Below are positions 37,601 to 39,452 of a DNA stretch of 62,892 nt, in pieces; position 1 is the stretch's first letter, and every line of letters begins with the position of its first letter. Source of the stretch: Caecitellus pseudoparvulus. Taxonomy: Eukaryota > Bigyra: Bicosoecida. The position numbers and the translations under genes are program-made. The DNA lies in the NCBI GenBank assembly GCA_965644315.1, contig CBFFRQ010000147.1, positions 1 to 62,892 of the forward strand, in the 5' to 3' direction. Below the pieces are notes generated by a model that was not told the origin of the DNA, ran no database searches, and saw only the letters and a list, made by a program, of their open reading frames with translations.

Positions 37601-37624
37601 ACTGCTGAGCCTGCACAGGCTTAG
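7622..37624 (+). CDS. Giant cadherin-like type I membrane protein, 10,000 aa
   Basis: One frame without introns encodes 10,000 residues. The ATG at 7622 is chosen because it begins an ideal signal peptide (residues 1-20, cleavage after AWA) and follows a splice acceptor; the open frame upstream has no ATG. Order: a Cys-containing N-terminus; diverged beta-sandwich repeats; 23 tandem 163-aa repeats (860-4609); classical cadherin-like repeats (about 4600-5630) with linkers such as VDKNDPP, IVDRNDAP and TVTDENDQ and repeat starts of the type ENTPAGTVIG; four 752-aa blocks (from 5631); more cadherin-like repeats to about 9400; a Pro/Thr/Ser stalk (9420-9500); a domain with a GNELYRQDF motif resembling ELWxxDGT propeller repeats (about 9500-9900); one transmembrane helix (about 9942-9963); and a basic cytoplasmic tail. 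The role is probably calcium-dependent cell-surface adhesion or a glycocalyx fibre. The family call is secure; the ligand is unknown. Confidence 0.9.
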   Translation: MRAPSLAFLALASVVSSAWATSCPVGGTLATWDTNFDTCIDVETAAAFGPPPTCTYGSLWTPLEQSEVVAVQSAASSTVFVAKWSNSRHEFVDRNDNALPESIVQAIVSDVPGATLHPIVTGATDACFAFDGSSYVEETCSNSLDTICNEAATCTGILEYNAATRRCHLPYLFTKADPSTPYGPDVTSTDYTAPISATVYVGSDTLFQLFVDKNLPGTDLSTVSTLNEAGACSLTPVASHSAASGGIRENVHITADTSGCTAGQTSTFDAIIGSHTLSFSVTIKALDDSFGLDGYPGNPVAAAFNLNLVGASVATTLSRPISVLNVASSAAKVVGTSIDDITNVANGDTPAVSTTHDEYGAVSVDLQAKDGSDADVGAAMPLYLTPVAVSGTDIPTAVSFASAGDVDATAYDKRVHFAGSLTGFDPNELEVQAGPWSGSTASLLFGQTSGFVLLVGAVNFGTTLSFSIEPVLDGTSLTAPETLTVLDTVSLAWSSTSGSVDEKTAFSGFTLTFTDTSIADDSTVAGITFSGSLATALGLSTISGSDMTVSPGSATYTVSVANTDITARDAFAADGGSDCAGPWGLTITGAVAAGQSSPEATLSVSNVADTYALQGSTADFAVDELASTSFTVDIQGPDLFPSCTNTAAFSASFDIAAATVDVDCSAAVTLVDTQNGQVACDVDITAVKSVPDIYAIDSTNFNSGTGGITADLTLGGGAQASNSHTATMTVNNVDQSPTNVALTLHVDSSSGVTESALADHNVFSLTFEDADIIVGEPSTVPAVTFTDTESNFLDLKVSGAATTNGEITLLVQLNTDFDFEGLGLTGYTGTSPAAPQTVTVTATVAGPVPDDDGADIDLINVQELPAAASITYGNLQAVSENAGSTSDLVTITLTNTPEFAHSYVGFLQVVSVADGTPLATPAGGDTTLTLTPHKTGSADVDVTVLEHLTFELPSSAWSRSGASVVATVGVADFDLEAVLTEQGVDYSDYDAAGTPGTALKVVLLSEDGTAHVTSTTSFVPELVNVQELPAAASITYGSLQAVSENAGSTSDLVDVTLAVDEVEHGYVGFLQVVSVADGTPLATPAGGDTTLTLTPHKTGSADVDVTVLEHLTFELPSSAWSRSGASVVATVGVADFDLEAVLTEQGVDYSDYDAAGTPGTALKVVLLSEDGTAHVTSTTSFVPELVNVQELPAAASITYGSLQAVSENAGSTSDLVDVTLAVDEVEHGYVGFLQVVSVADGTPLATPAGGDTTLTLTPHKTGSADVDVTVLEHLTFELPSSAWSRSGASVVATVGVADFDLEAVLTEQGVDYSDYDAAGTPGTALKVVLLSEDGTAHVTSTTSFVPELVNVQELPAAASITYGSLQAVSENAGSTSDLVDVTLAVDEVEHGYVGFLQVVSVADGTPLATPAGGDTTLTLTPHKTGSADVDVTVLEHLTFELPSSAWSRSGASVVATVGVADFDLEAVLTEQGVDYSDYDAAGTPGTALKVVLLSEDGTAHVTSTTSFVPELVNVQELPAAASITYGSLQAVSENAGSTSDLVDVTLAVDEVEHGYVGFLQVVSVADGTPLATPAGGDTTLTLTPHKTGSADVDVTVLEHLTFELPSSAWSRSGASVVATVGVADFDLEAVLTEQGVDYSDYDAAGTPGTALKVVLLSEDGTAHVTSTTSFVPELVNVQELPAAASITYGSLQAVSENAGSTSDLVDVTLAVDEVEHGYVGFLQVVSVADGTPLATPAGGDTTLTLTPHKTGSADVDVTVLEHLTFELPSSAWSRSGASVVATVGVADFDLEAVLTEQGVDYSDYDAAGTPGTALKVVLLSEDGTAHVTSTTSFVPELVNVQELPAAASITYGSLQAVSENAGSTSDLVDVTLAVDEVEHGYVGFLQVVSVADGTPLATPAGGDTTLTLTPHKTGSADVDVTVLEHLTFELPSSAWSRSGASVVATVGVADFDLEAVLTEQGVDYSDYDAAGTPGTALKVVLLSEDGTAHVTSTTSFVPELVNVQELPAAASITYGSLQAVSENAGSTSDLVDVTLAVDEVEHGYVGFLQVVSVADGTPLATPAGGDTTLTLTPHKTGSADVDVTVLEHLTFELPSSAWSRSGASVVATVGVADFDLEAVLTEQGVDYSDYDAAGTPGTALKVVLLSEDGTAHVTSTTSFVPELVNVQELPAAASITYGSLQAVSENAGSTSDLVDVTLAVDEVEHGYVGFLQVVSVADGTPLATPAGGDTTLTLTPHKTGSADVDVTVLEHLTFELPSSAWSRSGASVVATVGVADFDLEAVLTEQGVDYSDYDAAGTPGTALKVVLLSEDGTAHVTSTTSFVPELVNAQELPAAASITYGSLQAVSENAGSTSDLVDVTLAVDEVEHGYVGFLQVVSVADGTPLATPAGGDTTLTLTPHKTGSADVDVTVLEHLTFELPSSAWSRSGASVVATVGVADFDLEAVLTEQGVDYSDYDAAGTPGTALKVVLLSEDGTAHVTSTTSFVPELVNAQELPAAASITYGSLQAVSENAGSTSDLVDVTLAVDEVEHGYVGFLQVVSVADGTPLATPAGGDTTLTLTPHKTGSADVDVTVLEHLTFELPSSAWSRSGASVVATVGVADFDLEAVLTEQGVDYSDYDAAGTPGTALKVVLLSEDGTAHVTSTTSFVPELVNVQELPAAASITYGSLQAVSENAGSTSDLVDVTLAVDEVEHGYVGFLQVVSVADGTPLATPAGGDTTLTLTPHKTGSADVDVTVLEHLTFELPSSAWSRSGASVVATVGVADFDLEAVLTEQGVDYSDYDAAGTPGTALKVVLLSEDGTAHVTSTTSFVPELVNVQELPAAASITYGSLQAVSENAGSTSDLVDVTLAVDEVEHGYVGFLQVVSVADGTPLATPAGGDTTLTLTPHKTGSADVDVTVLEHLTFELPSSAWSRSGASVVATVGVADFDLEAVLTEQGVDYSDYDAAGTPGTALKVVLLSEDGTAHVTSTTSFVPELVNVQELPAAASITYGSLQAVSENAGSTSDLVDVTLAVDEVEHGYVGFLQVVSVADGTPLATPAGGDTTLTLTPHKTGSADVDVTVLEHLTFELPSSAWSRSGASVVATVGVADFDLEAVLTEQGVDYSDYDAAGTPGTALKVVLLSEDGTAHVTSTTSFVPELVNAQELPAAASITYGSLQAVSENAGSTSDLVDVTLAVDEVEHGYVGFLQVVSVADGTPLATPAGGDTTLTLTPHKTGSADVDVTVLEHLTFELPSSAWSRSGASVVATVGVADFDLEAVLTEQGVDYSDYDAAGTPGTALKVVLLSEDGTAHVTSTTSFVPELVNVQELPAAASITYGSLQAVSENAGSTSDLVDVTLAVDEVEHGYVGFLQVVSVADGTPLATPAGGDTTLTLTPHKTGSADVDVTVLEHLTFELPSSAWSRSGASVVATVGVADFDLEAVLTEQGVDYSDYDAAGTPGTALKVVLLSEDGTAHVTSTTSFVPELVNVQELPAAASITYGSLQAVSENAGSTSDLVDVTLAVDEVEHGYVGFLQVVSVADGTPLATPAGGDTTLTLTPHKTGSADVDVTVLEHLTFELPSSAWSRSGASVVATVGVADFDLEAVLTEQGVDYSDYDAAGTPGTALKVVLLSEDGTAHVTSTTSFVPELVNVQELPAAASITYGSLQAVSENAGSTSDLVDVTLAVDEVEHGYVGFLQVVSVADGTPLATPAGGDTTLTLTPHKTGSADVDVTVLEHLTFELPSSAWSRSGASVVATVGVADFDLEAVLTEQGVDYSDYDAAGTPGTALKVVLLSEDGTAHVTSTTSFVPELVNVQELPAAASITYGSLQAVSENAGSTSDLVDVTLAVDEVEHGYVGFLQVVSVADGTPLATPAGGDTTLTLTPHKTGSADVDVTVLEHLTFELPSSAWSRSGASVVATVGVADFDLEAVLTEQGVDYSDYDAAGTPGTALKVVLLSEDGTAHVTSTTSFVPELVNVQELPAAASITYGSLQAVSENAGSTSDLVDVTLAVDEVEHGYVGFLQVVSVADGTPLATPAGGDTTLTLTPHKTGSADVDVTVLEHLTFELPSSAWSRSGASVVATVGVADFDLEAVLTEQGVDYSDYDAAGTPGTALKVVLLSEDGTAHVTSTTSFVPELVNVQELPAAASITYGSLQAVSENAGSTSDLVDVTLAVDEVEHGYVGFLQVVSVADGTPLATPAGGDTTLTLTPHKTGSADVDVTVLEHLTFELPSSAWSRSGASVVATVGVADFDLEAVLTEQGVDYSDYDAAGTPGTALKVVLLSEDGTAHVTSTTSFVPELVNVQELPAAASITYGSLQAVSENAGSTSDLVDVTLAVDEVEHGYVGFLQVVSVADGTPLATPAGGDTTLTLTPHKTGSADVDVTVLEHLTFELPSSAWSRSGASVVATVGVADFDLEAVLTEQGVDYSDYDAAGTPGTALKVVLLSEDGTAHVTSTTSFVPELVNVQELPAAASITYGSLQAVSENAGSTSDLVDVTLAVDEVEHGYVGFLQVVSVADGTPLATPAGGDTTLTLTPHKTGSADVDVTVLEHLTFELPSSAWSRSGASVVATVGVADFDLEAVLTEQGVDYSDYDAAGTPGTALKVVLLSEDGTAHVTSTTSFVPELVNVKEYDEGLLLSVSVSTSSDSVEENNVGATLISVLVTSIDVEGDDIISDGSVTSLDAASDPLPAAFDVGSWSVAAPVALTHSFSGTATFSVDAPGADFEAILMEDAGGVPTPPFPGTFDIEFLAQFESGGNTASSTTLLLTVSDMDELATAVFDGASTVYCSERESGSQIATANADGTGGSLVFTVVDEDFITDPSDPDQFMSFSGSVQSAYASHLQQSFAPATHEYSTSGTEVEFGIRCSPFDFEGFVHAFPDVPKTMSDTRATFGFDVETDPFGSASQVLSETLTMVLVDKNDPPTGTGLLRNMGFVIPENSPGGTLIGQLDTADEDRRLREDPITSVKVFSLGAQVEPFKLPSGAWAIRSTADATFNLEDAEGSFGSNTPDDVVVHMHTFEPGQHKQGVPRGLQSTASSFVPGTDRVIGAPNRRESNACDAIPSAVLDSLQDDSSQTSGTQHESEALHGAADLASFVEDSQLVYSTQFSEHDKRYRQTPLCIVVYDCGGPDRATPATCDDENLSSHVKARAFSSFLYIVDRNDAPQLKDLYSSVTTKSDFTDSFTVAENTPAGTVIGSLEFADEDVGDTIGTVEVSGDAAAFFSVTHAPAGWELATRKAFDFEDPSANPGATNAMTVQLRVFDYRSQGPPAESIIPITVTVTDENDQDHALLSSALSINELVRDATPPTAGTSLGSFSISKPGSLGRGLTSATVSSTSLDAGSTMFTLSTSINDADVDDIVITVSTSASAPEVELDHETTSSFTITVDLVDSASPTRSSTLTVPVTIADIDDPPELLLDETNKATLLLDDASHTIGVLLQASDVDSDLLASDFDVQEGGSTSTVFGVADGEAPGAFQLVVLEGATLSAGTHSLSVTVTTDGAASQTGTVDVEVRDAGYHPKAQVLQHTLSFTETDLASTCETVALTDFDLDTDESSFDASAYSVELDGATATAATANKHGLEFKVLYTDAHGLQLAVCPVAASAPGLELDGSSQLASSNSFTVKVADAVSSDFENSPDTLQLTVLVTAVNEVATAAAYDAGRVTELEEDARDASGAFVPQMVGTVTLTDPESGVSPAAGVSASVASEYLSVAWDSDASAWQVWSAGVDLSNAGSDPYTLDCAVSFVGTGEAGVDVSVSTAACSVSVTDRSEAPSVTAEFLQSGGAVANVREEAVSQVVFCVGESDVVDGDSADFGSAAHTIVSAELVGEAPVPGTGGANSFFDLEVTPGSSSCVITVSTNEGTAPLLNYEEAAAHTFDLVITTGVSGDAGTEETVMVGFVVDVTDIQKAPFLLTGAGGSVTSSVSLAVLEEEPAGTEVGHLYFSDDDGDAVESVEVLGSDVSRFVVDVSGSDVVVKTLVVFDAEDSQPNSYTFAVRVKEVKPAGVLASTRVVTVTVDIIGVDEAPTLGVGVVLDVPEAVSGAVSGSRGSWSRSPDVSFPLAVGTVPAADVDTAASSLVFGATDSDWDFSGAVLRIASGSSIMASALDFEASDPAASWSVPVTVSDGTTTDTGSVTVQVVDRNDPPALVGTGSHAGIEENAADGTIVSHIADGSAAGIGSESAVVAFFDEDGDVGDALQSLSLSVSPAYFGELFTLEASTASGDGANYAHIVYRSVGSKSLDAEDVMLPAGGVITMTVRGRDVWPVSSEAVGDVEHVFSVKVFDVNEEPTASGLSATIGESAVGAAPASFAVTVRDVDVGHTLSVKSLDVNAPDTLRVTLSHVASSYTAAVAGTPGTLTVTVTLDAGDFEEGATFTAALVITDDWGTPMDTPFLLEVTMTPVNEVATAAAYDAGRVTELEEDARDASGAFVPQMVGTVTLTDPESGVSPAAGVSASVASEYLSVAWDSDASAWQVWSAGVDLSNAGSDPYTLDCAVSFVGTGEAGVDVSVSTAACSVSVTDRSEAPSVTAEFLQSGGAVANVREEAVSQVVFCVGESDVVDGDSADFGSAAHTIVSAELVGEAPVPGTGGANSFFDLEVTPGSSSCVITVSTNEGTAPLLNYEEAAAHTFDLVITTGVSGDAGTEETVTVGFVVDVTDIQKAPFLLTGAGGSVTSSVSLAVLEEEPAGTEVGHLYFSDDDGDAVESVEVLGSDVSRFVVDVSGSDVVVKTLVVFDAEDSQPNSYTFAVRVKEVKPAGVLASTRVVTVTVDIIGVDEAPTLGVGVVLDVPEAVSGAVSGSRGSWSRSPDVSFPLAVGTVPAADVDTAASSLVFGATDSDWDFSGAVLRIASGSSIMASALDFEASDPAASWSVPVTVSDGTTTDTGSVTVQVVDRNDPPALVGTGSHAGIEENAADGTIVSHIADGSAAGIGSESAVVAFFDEDGDVGDALQSLSLSVSPAYFGELFTLEASTASGDGANYAHIVYRSVGSKSLDAEDVMLPAGGVITMTVRGRDVWPVSSEAVGDVEHVFSVKVFDVNEEPTASGLSATIGESAVGAAPASFAVTVRDVDVGHTLSVKSLDVNAPDTLRVTLSHVASSYTAAVAGTPGTLTVTVTLDAGDFEEGATFTAALVITDDWGTPMDTPFLLEVTMTPVNEVATAAAYDAGRVTELEEDARDASGAFVPQMVGTVTLTDPESGVSPAAGVSASVASEYLSVAWDSDASAWQVWSAGVDLSNAGSDPYTLDCAVSFVGTGEAGVDVSVSTAACSVSVTDRSEAPSVTAEFLQSGGAVANVREEAVSQVVFCVGESDVVDGDSADFGSAAHTIVSAELVGEAPVPGTGGANSFFDLEVTPGSSSCVITVSTNEGTAPLLNYEEAAAHTFDLVITTGVSGDAGTEETVTVGFVVDVTDIQKAPFLLTGAGGSVTSSVSLAVLEEEPAGTEVGHLYFSDDDGDAVESVEVLGSDVSRFVVDVSGSDVVVKTLVVFDAEDSQPNSYTFAVRVKEVKPAGVLASTRVVTVTVDIIGVDEAPTLGVGVVLDVPEAVSGAVSGSRGSWSRSPDVSFPLSIAPVPVEDADAGVGSLTFSSTDSDWDFSGAVLRIASGSSIMASALDFEASDPAASWSVPVTVSDGTTTDTGSVTVQVVDRNDPPALVGTGSHAGIEENAADGTIVSHIADGSAAGIGSESAVVAFFDEDGDVGDALQSLSLSVSPAYFGELFTLEASTASGDGANYAHIVYRSVGSKSLDAEDVMLPAGGVITMTVRGRDVWPVSSEAVGDVEHVFSVKVFDVNEEPTASGLSATIAESAVGAAPASFAVTVRDVDVGHTLRVKSLDVNAPDTLRVTLSHVASSYTAAVAGTPGTLTVTVTLDAGDFEEGATFTAALVITDDWGTPMDTPFLLEVTMTPVNEVATAAAYDAGRVTELEEDARDASGAFVPQMVGTVTLTDPESGVSPAAGVSASVASEYLSVAWDSDASAWQVWSAGVDLSNAGSDPYTLDCAVSFVGTGEAGVDVSVSTAACSVSVTDRSEAPSVTAEFLQSGGAVANVREEAVSQVVFCVGESDVVDGDSADFGSAAHTIVSAELVGEAPVPGTGGANSFFDLEVTPGSSSCVITVSTNEGTAPLLNYEEAAAHTFDLVITTGVSGDAGTEETVTVGFVVDVTDIQKAPFLLTGAGGSVTSSVSLAVLEEEPAGTEVGHLYFSDDDGDAVESVEVLGSDVSRFVVDVSGSDVVVKTLVVFDAEDSQPNSYTFAVRVKEVKPAGVLASTRVVTVTVDIIGVDEAPTLGVGVVLDVPEAVSGAVSGSRGSWSRSPDVSFPLAVGTVPAADVDTAASSLVFGATDSDWDFSGAVLRIASGSSIMASALDFEASDPAASWSVPVTVSDGTTTDTGSVTVQVVDRNDPPALVGTGSHAGIEENAADGTIVSHIADGSAAGIGSESAVVAFFDEDGDVGDALQSLSLSVSPAYFGELFTLEASTASGDGANYAHIVYRSVGSKSLDAEDVMLPAGGVITMTVRGRDVWPVSSEAVGDVEHVFSVKVFDVNEVSQIVSTSASVAEATDESVPGNFTLYVTDVDVGDVLSATSVSVSGTASGISISMSEQEFSRDATTLVGTLSVVVQLDEGDFEAVQGFDCVLVVSGDGAGVASFDVEVTLTDVNERPKVALSGGVSTIQVEENTNSVTGGLVFTDPEGASLEGAVRVAGSAPFAVARLSGTGGVSEWSVQYLGQPLDFESDTESAVLSFTVVVDDGVEREYTFDVTLTNVLEDLVLDTSVVILREGSSTTSSRVVVSDPDGHALSVGNLGMVTGGVVLSQEASSSGTVTAVFTGGSQLDFETQPMVPIELVVLKNGAQNALQLTIHVEDYNEAPTVQLPDSFEIPEGSSQGTPASGAFTVSNPEGAVSASNIHVASSDWAVQAGSQPGEYHLVQVGGTYDFETQGSVDLQLTIDDSSDSPVPLDDPVAESALRVFTATVLLTDVNEPLRMASNSAVEFTLTEAALEGSRLGSTSDHIVVEDEDFAAPEDVAAYSLRIIGSTPEIDDVQSLFSLSKAGAGQWSLGTEPFTKQMIGKLHPEQTLHLEATDESGSSFDAGFDVTVTVGPMAPFLLSDEVLFVNENLKAGTVMAQLNIADIDGGVPGSVRVLGEGESSFSVSFVQGVWSMLTLVSFDKESKDEFSFPIVMADTSVPPMTRLVNLRINVLDRNEYPSRPGTQPGAPVSFAFAEGVAAGEWFGMLPTFDVDRNETGLLRITAQTPNTFSNSGDDWTLVRREAGWALSNAFDADYEAGQDAESTITIELADEREPTVVTATFTVKVQVLNVNEGGMLTTGTTFSVAEDVGYQQELAVGRTVGTIAWSDEDDFTGHTAQYTAAIQGDVPFTLVSTGPKAWDIDTAAGIDFEAVSSYTFDVVVADADPLVLPNAAGGQIGKTWTTTYTIAVSDVAEPTVTATPSVTATPSSSASPSVTAAVTPSRTAVPTPSSTSAVTPSATPTRTAVPSRSPGSVPTASVSPSAAATPSTTPVPGVVQKVGGGLTQLGAVVPLGSETGSTPPTLLFSASSISTGNELYRQDFPAAVSLAAELADGTLSSSPSQLRRVPVQDAVCFVAASTQHGKEVFCYTNADRVWLASDVSPGAAGSNPKILAVTGSALIVSATVQGSSRSAIYRVSVDATAPNTWSKVGDLHNARLYTKTASGAYFVATGADDQEHVYTGMGAVVTAIDTTSANAVTIESMAAAKDSLILSGSDAAGVVSVRLFTPDTTGPTTGTVITLGLARRALSGRALQSVRSPRFMTTLGEDVYFAWRSESDPSKDALWRVQATGEATEVAMIPKPASAPTTATVRAASIIAAGGSIFVESSGASGDATVTDIFKWVDGTWFALSSRDVSAGRDVGSNPSALTSISDNAFSYSATTSGESSPDTFIFDAARSATASAVMPSVSPTPSGSPVPAAQASQPEPEAEDNSGALSAGIAVIAVLVIAIGAFMVYRAGVCSKRKEPKAVPATPVNQGAAAPAAPAATTAEPAQA
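10199..21448 (+). repeat. 23-copy tandem array of a 489-bp coding repeat
   Basis: Copy 1 is 492 bp (one extra codon, and diverged over about 10235-10330). Copies 2-23 are exactly 489 bp each and almost identical at DNA level. Copies start at 10199, then at 10691 and every 489 bases. Each encodes a 163-aa beta-sandwich-like unit running from VQELPAAASITYG to TSFVPELVN; the VNVQELP joint looks like a cadherin linker (DVNEAP type) that has lost its acidic calcium ligands. Three silent variants of the LTPHK codons (ACG-CCC, ACA-CCC, ACA-CCT) and a Val/Ala variant at the joint (GCG at 14603, 15092 and 17048 regions) distinguish copies. The unit encodes residues 860-4609 of the giant protein. Confidence 0.95.
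21449..21890 (+). repeat. Diverged unit following the 163-aa array
   Basis: Directly after copy 23 the protein continues with SVEENNVGATLISV, then GADFEAILMEDAGG and TTLLLTVSDMDE. These line up with AVSENAGSTSDLVDV, VADFDLEAVLTEQG and TSFVPELVNVQE of the array unit. The DNA has no obvious similarity and uses mixed third positions. It is probably an old, unamplified sister of the array unit. A similar diverged unit seems to precede copy 1 (about 9840-10198). Confidence 0.6.
24512..33194 (+). repeat. Array of 2,256-bp coding repeats, 3.85 copies
   Basis: Units start at 24512, 26768, 29024 and 31280, spaced exactly 2,256 bases (752 codons), with nearly identical DNA. Each begins at a PVNEV or AVNEV linker and contains several cadherin-like domains with VVDRNDPPALVG and FDVNEEP linkers and repeated LDFE-type segments. 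The fourth unit keeps identity only to about 33194, where FDVNEV joins unrelated DNA. Differences among copies are few: Met for Thr near 25255 in copy 1, and in copy 3 a replaced patch (30257-30320) plus Gly-to-Ala and Ser-to-Arg changes near 30970-31050. Confidence 0.95.
30257..30320 (+). repeat. Non-homogenised patch inside copy 3 of the 2,256-bp array
   Basis: Copy 3 reads LSIAPVPVEDADAGVGSLTF where the other three read LAVGTVPAADVDTAASSLVF. The 64 bases differ at many sites, including synonymous ones, while both sides are identical to the other copies. Length and frame are kept. It is best explained as an ancestral or donor segment that escaped, or was introduced by, gene conversion. Confidence 0.8.
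33195..33535 (+). repeat. Diverged final domain completing the fourth 752-aa block
   Basis: After identity stops, the protein has SASVAEATDESVPGNFTLYV, then VTDVDVGDVLSATSVSV and DEGDFEAVQGFDCVLVV, ending in TLTDVNERP. This matches the last domain of copies 1-3 (SATIGESAVGAAPASFAVTV, RDVDVGHTLSVKSLDV, DAGDFEEGATFTAALVI, MTPVNEV) in order and spacing but not in DNA. The fourth block is therefore complete in domain terms, with its last domain not homogenised. Confidence 0.65.
35878..36120 (+). other. Pro/Thr/Ser-rich stalk of the giant protein
   Basis: Residues about 9420-9500 are almost entirely Thr, Ser, Pro, Ala and Val in a degenerate TPSVTATPS-type repeat, the usual composition of an O-glycosylated extended stalk. 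It separates the cadherin-like ectodomain from the membrane-proximal domain. Confidence 0.75.
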
Positions 37625-38504
37625 AGGCTGGACAGCCGTCCCGCCAACCGTTGAGCTTCCACCCGCTTGGCCTGCGAACAGGCTAAGCGGGCAGGGCTCG
37701 ACACGCCCCCCTCTGATCGAGTCGCAATAGTAGGCCGAGCACGCCTCGTGTGGTCCCGCGTTCGGCCCGCCTTCGGGCAGGGCCCTGCGCGTCACGCGGC
37801 AGTCCGTAGTTTTCTGGCGCGAGGGTTGTGTTGGTTCCCACAATGCAGCTTCATCGATTTGTGCATCTGTAGCCAGATGCGAACCTTGCCGGAACGGATC
37901 AATCGTGCGGCGCCATTGGAGCTCACTGACAAAAATCGCTTAGAGATCAAAACAAAGACGCACTCTCTCGTGATTTGGTCTGAAATCTCCTTGCGTAGAT
38001 TGTTTCGTCGCCGTGGACAGCGCTGTTCAAAGTCTGTCCCTGCCTGTTAGCTGAGCCAGTAAACGGTGGATTGCAGCCTGGAGGCGAGGGAGGCAGACTA
38101 GGGCGGTGTCGTTGACCACTATGGAATCTTTTGTCTTGCTGCATTACAACGTAGTCTGCCTTCTTGCAATAACTCAGCATAAAGTTGCAAAGTGACTGTG
38201 AAGTGCCGGCAGCTTAGCTGCGGAAATCGGTTGTGAGTATCATGTTTGTAGGCGGCGATTCTGGTGAAGGTGGCCCGAGGTTGAGCTATCTGCCGTGCTC
38301 GGCACATCAATGCTTGGGAAATGCTGTTTGATGCGAGACATGAAGGCTTGGGTTCTTCCTGGTCCCGCTGCAGCGGGTAGGAAGTTCTCCGTTGCCTTGG
38401 AGATGGCTTGCAAGTGCTGCTCTGACGGCTTGGTCTGTAAGCGGGCCGTGATAGAGCGATGGATTTACCGCTGCATGCTCATGGTAGGAAGTATGCTGGT
38501 ATAA
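37625..38504. other. Intergenic region, 3' flank of the giant gene
   Basis: These 880 bases between the giant gene and the next frame hold only short, unconvincing frames. They include the giant gene's 3' UTR and the promoter of the following gene. No RNA gene or repeat was recognised. Confidence 0.5.
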
Positions 38505-38654
38505 GCTGCTTCCTCCGCCTTGCATACCGCCGTGGATGTGAGGGCGCTGTGGGAGAGGTATTGGCGTTGGGATTTCTTGAGTGTGCCTGTGGAAGAAGTG
38601 GAGGCGCCTGAGCGCCTGCGGACCCTCTCTGAAGCCACCGACTTCAGCACGGCT

Positions 38655-39446
38655 ATGTTCGACATTCACGGCATCGCTACATCGAGGGCTGGCGATGAGC
38701 ACTGCGGCGGCAGCATCGTGCCACACCTCATCGTGCCACGCCCGACATCTTCGGTGGCCACTCTTAAAGGCATCACCGCTGCCGCCATCATTCGGAACTC
38801 GTCATCAGATGAGGGGCATGCCTGCTTGTGTCACGTGACAGGCGACTCCCAAGGCTCTGTGCGTATGTGGCAGGTAAATGCCGGCTTGTGGTACATACAA
38901 GAGCTGGGCCACGGCGTGCAGACGGAGGGGGAAACAGTCAAGTCCCTGTGCCGCGTTGAGCGAGAAACGTATGAAGCGAGGTCAGTGGCTCTGGTGGGCA
39001 TTGATAAGGTCGGTGTCTGCGTGTGGGGCATCTCAAACGACCGTGTGGAGGGCGACCTCGCCACTGTGGAAGTGCACGATTCGGCCGCGGATGTTGCGGA
39101 CTCAGGCGAGAGCGACCTGCCAGGGTTCTTGGAAGAGATGAGCGTGCCGTCTGGACAGGGGTACGAGCCCGTTCCCGTGAGGATGGAGAAGCTGGACATT
39201 CCGTTGACGGGGGGGGGCGGCAAGTGCTTCATGGATGCTGGAACGCTCATCCAAAGCACGAAGCGATACCCCACGAGGGAAGAGCCAGCCCTCTTCGTGC
39301 AGACTGCAACAAAGTCCATCGTGCCGTGGCGACTGACCCACCTGGATGCCGAGCCGCTGGGCGCCACGACGGAGTGGCTGAAGTCGGCCAAGCACATCAC
39401 TGCAAAGCTGCTGCCAGGGCGCCTGAACAACTTCACAGCGCACTGA
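38655..39446 (+). CDS. N-terminal WD-like propeller part of an interrupted gene
   Basis: The frame is open from 38505, with its first ATG at 38655, and ends at TGA 39444-39446. It encodes WD/beta-propeller-like strands (CHVTGDSQGSVRMWQVNAG, VALVGIDKVGVCVWGI). The next large gene resumes in the same frame two codons after this stop with more propeller-like sequence (KYLLTAGREIYVFHCGNG), so the two are probably one gene. A run of nine G (39209-39217) is a possible slippage or assembly-error site, although the frame looks continuous across it. The true start may lie on an upstream exon because no ATG precedes 38655 in this frame. Alternatives are a separate small protein ending at the TGA, or an exon whose junction is hidden. 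Confidence 0.55.
   Translation: MFDIHGIATSRAGDEHCGGSIVPHLIVPRPTSSVATLKGITAAAIIRNSSSDEGHACLCHVTGDSQGSVRMWQVNAGLWYIQELGHGVQTEGETVKSLCRVERETYEARSVALVGIDKVGVCVWGISNDRVEGDLATVEVHDSAADVADSGESDLPGFLEEMSVPSGQGYEPVPVRMEKLDIPLTGGGGKCFMDAGTLIQSTKRYPTREEPALFVQTATKSIVPWRLTHLDAEPLGATTEWLKSAKHITAKLLPGRLNNFTAH
39444..39446 (+). other. In-frame TGA separating two halves of one apparent gene
   Basis: The frame before and after this codon is the same, and both sides look like one propeller. The downstream ATG lies only six bases beyond. An acceptor-like AACTTCACAG ends just upstream at about 39438. Candidate explanations are a real stop with two products, readthrough or recoding, a short intron, or a disabling mutation. 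Confidence 0.6.
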
Positions 39447-39452
39447 TCCCTC

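Noticed and set aside
39209-39217. G9 run as the cause of the split frame in the SPRY gene
   Set aside because: The reading frame is the same before the run, after it and beyond the TGA, so a length error at the run alone would not remove the stop.
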